Source: Pannonibacter phragmitetus DSM 14782
GTDB taxonomy: Bacteria; Pseudomonadota; Alphaproteobacteria; Rhizobiales; Stappiaceae
NCBI RefSeq assembly: GCF_000382365.1
Contig: NZ_KB908215.1
Coordinates: 62,001 to 126,000, forward strand
DNA: 64,000 nt
Direction of reading: 5' to 3'
Made by a program: the position numbers and the translations under genes. How positions within the stretch are numbered: position 1 is the stretch's first letter; every line of letters begins with the position of its first letter. Shown here piece after piece: positions 57,924 to 64,000 of this stretch. The notes under the pieces were generated by a model. The model worked only from the letters and a program-made list of their open reading frames with translations, made no database searches and was not told the origin of the DNA.

Positions 57924-60092
57924 ATGCCGGTACCGGCTGAGCAGACTTTCAAGACCAAGGGCGGCATTGCCGTCACGCGCGGCGCACGCCCGGCCGACTA
58001 TGCGGAAGGCACCTCCCGCTGGATCGACCGGCTGGACGCGGAGCGCGGCGCGGTCCTCTCCTCCTCCTATGAATATCCGGGCCGCTACACCCGCTGGGAC
58101 ATGGCGCTGGTCAATCCGCCGCTGGTGCTGGAATCGGCCGGGCGCAACGTGGAAATCCGCGCCCTCAACGCCCGTGGCCTCGTTCTGCTGCCGGCCATTG
58201 CCGGGGTGCTGGCGGGCCATCCGGACGTGGAGGACTTCGCTGCCAGTGAGGGCCGCATGACCCTGACGGTGCGCAAGCCAGCCGCCCCCTTCCGAGAGGA
58301 AGACCGCTCGCGTCAGGCTTCCACCTTCTCCGTCGTGCGTGCCATCAAGGAACTGTTTGCCTGTGATGACGATCAGCTTGGCCTTTACGGCGCCTTCGGC
58401 TACGACTTGGCCTTCCAGTTCGAGCCGATCGAGCTGAAGCTGAAGCGCCCGGCAGACCAGCGCGATCTGGTGTTGTTCCTGCCCGATGAAATCCTCATCG
58501 TCGATCACCATGGCCGCCGTGCCTATGTGCTGGAGTATGACTTCGAGGTGGATGGCAAGCGCACCCACGGCCTGCCGCGTGACGGGGAGAAACAAGCCTA
58601 TCAACCGGCCAATGAAGATCCGGGCCGGGGCGACCATGAACCGGGCGAATATGCGAAGATCGTGGACCGGGCCAAGGAATACTTCCGCCGGGGCGACCTG
58701 TTCGAGACCGTGCCGGGCCAGACCTTCTACGAGCCCTGCGCCAACCCGCCTTCGGCCGTCTCCCGCCGCCTGCAGCAGATCAATCCCTCGCCCTATTCCT
58801 TCTTCATCAACCTCGGCAATGCGGAATATCTCGTCGGCGCCTCGCCGGAGATGTATGTGCGCGTCACCGGCGGGCGGCGTGTGGAAACCTGCCCCATCTC
58901 CGGCACCATCCGGCGCGGCAAGAATGCCATCGAGGATGAGGCGCAGATCCGCAAGCTGCTGAATTCCGCCAAGGACGAGGCAGAGCTGACCATGTGCTCG
59001 GACGTGGACCGCAACGACAAGAGCCGCGTCTGCGTGCCCGGTTCGGTCAAGGTCATCGGCCGCCGCCAGATCGAGATGTATTCCCGCCTGATCCACACGG
59101 TGGACCATATCGAGGGCAGCCTGCGCGAGGACATGGACGCGCTCGACGCCTTCCTCTCCCACGCCTGGGCCGTGACCGTGACCGGCGCGCCGAAGCGCTG
59201 GGCAATGGAATTCATCGAGAACAACGAGAAGAGCTCCCGCGCCTGGTATGGCGGGGCCATCGGTGCCGTGCTGTTCAACGGCGACATGAACACCGGCCTC
59301 ACCCTGCGCACCGTGCGCATCAAGGATGGCGTTGCCCAGATCCGCGCCGGTGCAACGCTGCTCTATGACAGCATCCCGGAAGACGAAGAGGCCGAGACCG
59401 AGCTGAAGGCCGAAGCCATGCGCGCCGCCGTGCGCGAGGCAGGACTGGCCGTGAAGGCCACGGAAACCGTGCGCGAGAAGAAGCCCGGAGCCGGTCTGAA
59501 GATCCTGCTGGTGGACCATGAGGACAGTTTCGTCCACACGCTGGCCAACTACTTCCGCCAGACAGGGGCCGATGTGGTCACCTACCGCACGCCGGTTGCC
59601 GACCACGTGTTCCATGACGTGAACCCGGACCTGGTGGTGCTCTCCCCCGGCCCCGGCAGCCCGAAGGACTTCGACTGCGCCGCCACCATCGGCCGCGCCC
59701 GCGCGCGGGGCCTGCCGCTGTTCGGCGTCTGCCTCGGCCTGCAGGCTCTCGCCGAAGGGCTGGGCGGGGAACTGGGCCAGCTCGACGTGCCAATGCACGG
59801 CAAGCCCTCCCCCATAACCCTCACCGGCAATTCGGTGCTGTTCGAGGGCTTGAGCTCGCCTGTCACGGTTGGCCGTTATCACTCGCTGTTTGCGAAGAAG
59901 GACAAGCTGCCCGCAGATTTCCGCATCACGGCGGAGACGGAAGACGGGGTCATCATGGCCATCGAGCACTCCAGCGAGCCGATTGCCGCCGTGCAGTTCC
60001 ACCCGGAAAGCATCATGTCCCTCGATCAGGATGCCGGCCACCGGATCATCGAGAACGTCGTGACCCGCCTGGTGAAGACGCGCCGGGCGTAA
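57924..60092 (+). CDS. trpE(G): Anthranilate synthase, fused TrpE-TrpG
   Basis: It converts chorismate and glutamine to anthranilate, the first step of tryptophan synthesis. The N-terminal part (about residues 1-510) is TrpE, with [37 protein letters not shown] and [11 protein letters not shown]. The C-terminal part is the glutamine amidotransferase: [18 protein letters not shown], catalytic Cys in [17 protein letters not shown] and His/Glu in [11 protein letters not shown]. The fusion is typical of rhizobia. The ATG at 57924 has GGAGG 8 bases upstream. Expression is controlled by the upstream attenuator. Confidence 0.96.
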   Translation: MPVPAEQTFKTKGGIAVTRGARPADYAEGTSRWIDRLDAERGAVLSSSYEYPGRYTRWDMALVNPPLVLESAGRNVEIRALNARGLVLLPAIAGVLAGHPDVEDFAASEGRMTLTVRKPAAPFREEDRSRQASTFSVVRAIKELFACDDDQLGLYGAFGYDLAFQFEPIELKLKRPADQRDLVLFLPDEILIVDHHGRRAYVLEYDFEVDGKRTHGLPRDGEKQAYQPANEDPGRGDHEPGEYAKIVDRAKEYFRRGDLFETVPGQTFYEPCANPPSAVSRRLQQINPSPYSFFINLGNAEYLVGASPEMYVRVTGGRRVETCPISGTIRRGKNAIEDEAQIRKLLNSAKDEAELTMCSDVDRNDKSRVCVPGSVKVIGRRQIEMYSRLIHTVDHIEGSLREDMDALDAFLSHAWAVTVTGAPKRWAMEFIENNEKSSRAWYGGAIGAVLFNGDMNTGLTLRTVRIKDGVAQIRAGATLLYDSIPEDEEAETELKAEAMRAAVREAGLAVKATETVREKKPGAGLKILLVDHEDSFVHTLANYFRQTGADVVTYRTPVADHVFHDVNPDLVVLSPGPGSPKDFDCAATIGRARARGLPLFGVCLGLQALAEGLGGELGQLDVPMHGKPSPITLTGNSVLFEGLSSPVTVGRYHSLFAKKDKLPADFRITAETEDGVIMAIEHSSEPIAAVQFHPESIMSLDQDAGHRIIENVVTRLVKTRRA

Positions 60093-60100
60093 AGTGCAAG

Positions 60101-60127
60101 CCCCCGGCGCAGAAATTGCGCCGGGGG
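60101..60127 (+). terminator. GC-rich hairpin after trpE(G)
   Basis: CCCCCGGCGC (60101-60110) and its complement (60118-60127) form a 10-base stem with a 7-base loop, 9 bases after the trpE(G) stop. The following GGGTATTTC has only a short T-run. It lies between convergent genes and could serve both. Confidence 0.7.
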
Positions 60128-60156
60128 GGGTATTTCAAGCCTGGCCTTCAGTCTCG

Positions 60157-61185
60157 TCAAACCCCGGCCTTCGTCAGCACCTTGCGGAACCTCGCCGCCA
60201 CCTTGCCAAAGCCGTCATCCGTACCGTGGATCTCATCGATCCAGTCTGTCACATCCGGCATGGCACCCCGGCAGTCGACAAGCCAGACCCCTGTCTGCTT
60301 GGGATCACCCGCGACGCGCTCCAGCATGTCGTAAAGCGCATCCACCAGAAACTTGATGATGTTGCGCCGAAGGGCATCGTCGACTATACCCCGCGCATCC
60401 AGCGGTTCGCCAAGCCATTCGTCCCGCTTCGCATGCTTTGGCTTGCGCGGGTCCTTTTTCTGCTTCAGTTCCGGATAAGCGTGATCATAGCCGTGAATGA
60501 AGACTGGCAGCGTCTTGAACTCGGCGTACTGGCGGATGTTGGTGATCACATCCCGGTAGGCTTTTTCAAGGAAAGTCAGCTTTTCGCCCAGAACCGCCAT
60601 GTTGATGTGCCCCGGCACGTCCTTCTTGTTGCTGTTGAACGGCTTCAGAATGTCGTGCAGCGCCGCCTTTCCGGTCTTTGGGTCCTCGCCGATAATGTCG
60701 TTGCCGGCAGCGGAAAACAGGAAGCCCTTCACGTTGTCCTTGTATTGCCAGAGGGCTGCCAGATATTCATTCCCGCCCTTGCCCGCAGGGCCATAGACAA
60801 TGTTTTCCGCAGTATCTCCAGCCGCGGCAACTGAATAGATCAGGTAATCCTTGCCCAGATGATCGACAACATCCTTCACAAGCAAGGGAAACTGATGCCA
60901 GCTATCGCCTTCCTCAACGATTACAGGCAGTTTTTCCCCTGAGTTGAACCGGTTGCGGAACCGGACCCAGCGCCGCCAGCGCTCCAGATTGTTGCCGATA
61001 CCAAGGGCACTTTCCAACTCCGCCTGATCAGGCGGTATATCGACCTTTTTCGGGTCCGGAATGATGGCGAAATCCAGACCGTGATGCCGTGCACGAACCT
61101 TGGCAACGGCCAGAATTTCCTCATCCGCGGACTCCGGATCAAGAAGAATTTCCAGATACTCAGCGTAGCTTATTTTCTCAGACAT
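60157..61185 (-). CDS. SGNH/GDSL-type hydrolase of unknown role
   Basis: A 342-residue protein that fits an SGNH hydrolase: block I EEGDSWHQFP (G-D-S), block II SVAAAGDTAENIV (Gly), block III FSAAGNDIIG (G-N-D) and a late DEIHGTDDGF that could supply the Asp-x-x-His of block V. No signal peptide was seen. The substrate (ester, acyl or carbohydrate) is unknown. It is divergent from a trypsin-like protease with only 84 bases between starts, and looks less GC-rich by eye than its neighbours, so the two may form an acquired module. Confidence 0.75.
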   Translation of the reverse strand: MSEKISYAEYLEILLDPESADEEILAVAKVRARHHGLDFAIIPDPKKVDIPPDQAELESALGIGNNLERWRRWVRFRNRFNSGEKLPVIVEEGDSWHQFPLLVKDVVDHLGKDYLIYSVAAAGDTAENIVYGPAGKGGNEYLAALWQYKDNVKGFLFSAAGNDIIGEDPKTGKAALHDILKPFNSNKKDVPGHINMAVLGEKLTFLEKAYRDVITNIRQYAEFKTLPVFIHGYDHAYPELKQKKDPRKPKHAKRDEWLGEPLDARGIVDDALRRNIIKFLVDALYDMLERVAGDPKQTGVWLVDCRGAMPDVTDWIDEIHGTDDGFGKVAARFRKVLTKAGV

Positions 61186-61269
61186 GACTTGCCCCCTCTT
61201 CTTATTCCCTTACGTTAACTATACCTTAAATTGCATACCGGTCAACGCACCAGTTGATAAGGAGGCATC

Positions 61270-62343
61270 ATGCGGGAAGAGGGCACAATCACAATTTCTG
61301 AACTCGGGGATAAGCTTGCAGAAGCAGCTGCGGGGCGCGTCCAGAAGAACCTGCGCAATCTGCGCAGAGCACTCAAGTATGCAAGCCAGGGCCTTGTCTC
61401 GCCGACCGAGACGAAGGCGCGTATTGAACGTTATCTGGAAGGACAAAGCCGCCCGCCAGAGCGCCAGCGGGCCCTGATTGAAGGGCATGACGATCTGGGC
61501 AAGGAAGCGCTGATCGGCACCAGCGACCTTCTGTCGGTCGAGTTTCTGGAAGCTGGACAACTTGCCGCCAGAGCCGTTGCCTGCATTCAGATCGCAGGCG
61601 GAGCCATCAGCGGGACGGGCTTTCTGGCCGGGCCCGGCCTGCTGCTCACCAACCAGCATGTTCTGGAAACGCCCGCCATGGCCGCTGCGGCGACGGCAGT
61701 ATTTGGCCATGAGGAGCAAAAATTCGGCATTCCGTCAGCGACCAGCGAATATGCGCTTGACCCGGGCACGTTCTGGCTTGCCGACAAGGAGCATGACTTT
61801 GCGCTCGTGGCGGTCTCTCCGGTCGGCGACACCGGAGTTCCGTTGACGGACTTTGGCTGGCATCCGCTGCTGGACGAGGGCAAGATCCTCGAGGGCCATC
61901 CGGTCAGCGTGATCCAGCATCCGCAGGGACGGCCCAAATGCATCGCCCTGCACAACAGCTATTTCCTGCTGCTGGGTAAGACGGACGATGAGGAGCGGTT
62001 CTGCTGGTATACGGCAGACACGGAAAGAGGCAGTTCCGGCGCGCCGGTCTTCAGCCGGGACTGGCAAGTCGTCGCTCTTCATCACAAGGCAGTGCCGAAG
62101 ACCAATGAGGATGGGGAGATCCTCGACCGTCTGGGCAAGCCAATGCCGCGTGCTGAATACGAGCGCTATCCCGACCGGGCAGACCATGTTGCCAACGAGG
62201 GCATCCGCGCGTCCCGCCTCCGGCGCTTCATCGCCAGTGCCCCGCTGGAGGTTTCCGCACACGCGGCCCTGCGGGATCAACTCGTCGCCCACTGGGACAG
62301 TCCACAAGCCCGCTCCTTGCGCGCGCGCTTTCCGCCGATCTGA
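61270..62343 (+). CDS. Trypsin-like serine protease with helical N-terminal domain
   Basis: A 357-residue protein. Residues about 1-110 are a charged helical region (ISELGDKLAEAAAGRVQKNLRNLRRALKY and following) unlike protease domains. The chymotrypsin-fold domain has the triad His in LLLTNQHVLE, Asp in KEHDFALVAV and Ser in RGSSGAPVFS, with the glycine pair of the oxyanion hole. There is no signal peptide, so it is likely cytosolic. AAGGAGG precedes the ATG. Cytosolic trypsin-like proteases with extra N-terminal helices occur in bacterial conflict systems; that role here is inference. Confidence 0.83.
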   Translation: MREEGTITISELGDKLAEAAAGRVQKNLRNLRRALKYASQGLVSPTETKARIERYLEGQSRPPERQRALIEGHDDLGKEALIGTSDLLSVEFLEAGQLAARAVACIQIAGGAISGTGFLAGPGLLLTNQHVLETPAMAAAATAVFGHEEQKFGIPSATSEYALDPGTFWLADKEHDFALVAVSPVGDTGVPLTDFGWHPLLDEGKILEGHPVSVIQHPQGRPKCIALHNSYFLLLGKTDDEERFCWYTADTERGSSGAPVFSRDWQVVALHHKAVPKTNEDGEILDRLGKPMPRAEYERYPDRADHVANEGIRASRLRRFIASAPLEVSAHAALRDQLVAHWDSPQARSLRARFPPI

Positions 62344-62365
62344 GGCAACTGGTGCTGCAATCCGC

Positions 62366-62800
62366 CTACCGCCGCCAGGTCTTCACCGCTGACAGCATCA
62401 GGCTGGTTTCGGTGGCGGAGACGCCTTCTATGAGGCGGATGCGGTGGAGGGCGGCGTCGAAGGAGGCGAGATCCGGCGTGGCGAGCTCGATCACCAGATC
62501 CCAGCGGCCATTGGTTGTGTGGATCGAGCGGGCTTCCGGCATGCCGCTGAGGCGGCGGATCACTGCATCGGCCCGCTTGCCCTCGATGGCCAGCATCATC
62601 ATGGCGCGGATCGGCAGGTCCTGCCCTTCGTTGCGCAAAACGGCAGTGAAGCCCTGAATCTCGCCGTTTTCCACCAGCCGCGACAGGCGTGCCCGCACGG
62701 TGGCGCGGGAGAGCTTCAGGTCAAGCGCCAGATCCGAGATCGAGCGGCGGCCATCGGCTCTGAGCGCAGCGATCAGGGCAAGATCAGTATCGTCCAGCAT
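62366..62800 (-). CDS. Lrp/AsnC-family regulator
   Basis: A 144-residue Lrp protein: N-terminal helix-turn-helix (MLDDTDLALIAALRADGRRSISDLALDLKLSRATVRARL, two helices seen) and a C-terminal RAM ligand domain. It is divergent from arginase and ornithine cyclodeaminase genes. Regulators in this position usually activate arginine or ornithine catabolism in response to the amino acid; the effector here is inferred. Confidence 0.88.
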   Translation of the reverse strand: MLDDTDLALIAALRADGRRSISDLALDLKLSRATVRARLSRLVENGEIQGFTAVLRNEGQDLPIRAMMMLAIEGKRADAVIRRLSGMPEARSIHTTNGRWDLVIELATPDLASFDAALHRIRLIEGVSATETSLMLSAVKTWRR

Positions 62801-62884
62801 GCGGCATCCTTCCAGTTTGGGAAGTTCAGCTTATCACTTTGGATAGTCTACTGCCCAGAGTGCGCAATTTTTTGTCTTCAGACT

Positions 62885-62897
62885 GCCATCTGATGGC
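62885..62897. promoter_or_regulatory. GCCAT-ctg-ATGGC inverted repeat between lrp and rocF
   Basis: A 5-base inverted repeat with 3-base spacer (GCCATCTGATGGC) lies 45 bases before the arginase start in the 142-base divergent spacer. It is a plausible Lrp half-site pair. Confidence 0.35.
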
Positions 62898-62942
62898 TGC
62901 ACTCTGAAAGAGATGCAGATCCGCAGTGAAGGAGGCCGAGGG

Positions 62943-63872
62943 ATGACGCAGATTGCGCTTGTGGGAGCACCGGTGGAAGCAGGCGCAGGGCGCAGGGGCT
63001 GTCTGATGGGACCGGCCGCCTATCGCACTGCGGGCCTTCAGGAAGAACTGGAAGCGCTCGGCCTTGCCGTCGAGGACCATGGCGACGTTGTGCCGGATCA
63101 GGCGCTGGATGTGCCGGACACGGACCCGAAGCTGAAGAACCTGCGCGCTGTTGCCGGCTGGACGCGGGCGCTTTACCGCAAGGCCCGGTCTTTGGCGGCG
63201 GGGCCGCAGATGCCCATCTACATGGGCGGCGACCATGCGCTGGCTCTTGGCACCCTCGCCGGGCACGCAGCCCATGCGGCGGGGGCCGGGCGGCCGCAAT
63301 TCGTGCTGTGGCTCGACGCCCATTCCGACATCAACACCTTCGAGAGCACGGTCAGCGGCAATCTGCACGGCACGCCGGTTGCCTTTGCCTGCGGCTTGCC
63401 GGGGTTTGACGTGCTGCTGGGCGAGAAGCTGGACACGCCGGTTTCGCCGGGCAACCTCTGCCTGCTGGGTCTGCGCTCGGTCGATCCGCCTGAGCGGGCG
63501 CTGATCCGGGAGCTTGGCATCACCGCCCATGACATGCGGGCCATTGACGAAAACGGCATCGCCCGGCTTCTGGAGCCGTTTCTGGAGCGCTGCGCCCGCG
63601 CCCACGGCTTCCTGCACGTGAGTCTTGATGTGGATTTCATCGACCCGGACATCGCTCCGGCGGTCGGCACCACCGTGCCGGGCGGCGTCACCTTCCGCGA
63701 GGCACATTTAGTGATGGAGATGCTGCATGACAGCGGCCTCGTCACCTCGCTGGATCTGGTGGAACTGAACCCCTTCCTCGACGACCGGGGCCGCACCGCC
63801 CGCCTGATGGTGGACCTGACCGCCAGCCTCTTCGGACGGCGCGTCATGGACCGCCCCACCCGCAGCTATTGA
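62943..63872 (+). CDS. rocF: Arginase
   Basis: A Mn-dependent hydrolase making ornithine and urea from arginine. The 309-residue protein has the metal-binding motifs MGGDHALALG, WLDAHSDINT and SLDVDFIDPD, with the substrate loop GNLHGTPVAFA. GGAGG lies ahead of the ATG at 62943. It is 14 bases before the ornithine cyclodeaminase start, and the two probably form an operon for arginine use under the divergent Lrp protein. Confidence 0.95.
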   Translation: MTQIALVGAPVEAGAGRRGCLMGPAAYRTAGLQEELEALGLAVEDHGDVVPDQALDVPDTDPKLKNLRAVAGWTRALYRKARSLAAGPQMPIYMGGDHALALGTLAGHAAHAAGAGRPQFVLWLDAHSDINTFESTVSGNLHGTPVAFACGLPGFDVLLGEKLDTPVSPGNLCLLGLRSVDPPERALIRELGITAHDMRAIDENGIARLLEPFLERCARAHGFLHVSLDVDFIDPDIAPAVGTTVPGGVTFREAHLVMEMLHDSGLVTSLDLVELNPFLDDRGRTARLMVDLTASLFGRRVMDRPTRSY

Positions 63873-63886
63873 CCCGGAGCCAGAAG

Positions 63887-64000
63887 ATGACCGCGACCGC
63901 AAGCCATCCGGCACAGGCAGCCCCCTCGCCTCTCGCACTGGTGCCCTTCGTCAGCGTCGGCAACATGATGCGCATTCTGAATGCGGTGGGCATCGAGGCC
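63887..64000 (+). CDS. Ornithine cyclodeaminase (5' part)
   Basis: Only the first 38 residues are in the window. They include LALVPFVSVGNMMRILNAVGIE, the typical start of ornithine cyclodeaminases (mu-crystallin family), which convert ornithine to proline and ammonia. The position just after arginase supports the call. The remainder of the gene lies beyond the window. Confidence 0.78.
   Translation, partial: MTATASHPAQAAPSPLALVPFVSVGNMMRILNAVGIEA

Noticed and set aside
60131-60142. TATTTCAAGCCT as a fourth copy of the MarR operator
   Set aside because: Only the left half matches, the right half (GGCCTT) does not, and it lies between convergent genes where no promoter is expected.

Overview
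The window is GC-rich, densely coded alphaproteobacterial chromosome, most likely from Hyphomicrobiales (Rhizobiales), perhaps near Stappiaceae. The support is the rpoZ-rel-pyrE-DUF2062-acpS-lepB-rnc-era-recO-parC run, a Porin_2 outer-membrane porin, a Mg-type HemB, an LdtR-like regulator, a fused trpE(G) behind a Trp leader peptide, and GTCATCCC-type palindromic repeats. The genus is not proven. No rRNA, tRNA, CRISPR array, transposase or prophage gene was seen.

Layout. 1-1.6 kb: divergent ampR (cut by the window edge) and a class A beta-lactamase. 1.7-6 kb: an LdtR-like MarR regulator, then a valine-degradation operon (isobutyryl-CoA dehydrogenase, 3-hydroxyisobutyryl-CoA hydrolase, DUF6163 protein, 3-hydroxyisobutyrate dehydrogenase). 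6.2-11.4 kb: hemB, threonine ammonia-lyase, RDD protein, bpt, uracil-DNA glycosylase, NYN protein. 11.7-22 kb: core information-processing run from rpoZ to parC. 22-23.5 kb: a repeat-rich spacer, then smpB and dapA. 24.6-37.6 kb: cell envelope (porin, PBP1C, a large alpha-2-macroglobulin, ParA-like ATPase, lytic transglycosylase).

37.8-56.3 kb is a large aromatic-amine catabolic region, almost all on the minus strand. One block runs ALDH, DapA-like lyase/aldolase, 3-hydroxyanthranilate 3,4-dioxygenase-like cupin, a complete LivJHMGF-type transporter, an aspartate-dehydrogenase-like protein and a formamidase-like hydrolase, with a divergent LysR regulator. The second block encodes the CoA-dependent aerobic anthranilate (2-aminobenzoate) route: 2-aminobenzoyl-CoA monooxygenase/reductase, SDR, MarR, enoyl-CoA hydratase, acyl-CoA dehydrogenase, RidA and the CoA ligase.

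56.4-64 kb: an Xre/RES toxin-antitoxin pair, the trpL attenuator with trpE(G) (anthranilate synthesis next to anthranilate breakdown), an unassigned divergent SGNH-hydrolase/trypsin-like-protease pair, and an Lrp-arginase-ornithine cyclodeaminase module. The most interesting observations are a TTCAAGCTTGAA palindrome at both the anthranilate-degradation promoter and upstream of trpL-trpE(G), with a degenerate copy before the transporter operon; the possibly incomplete or unusual hydroxyanthranilate cluster; the SGNH/protease pair; and several families of palindromic repeats.
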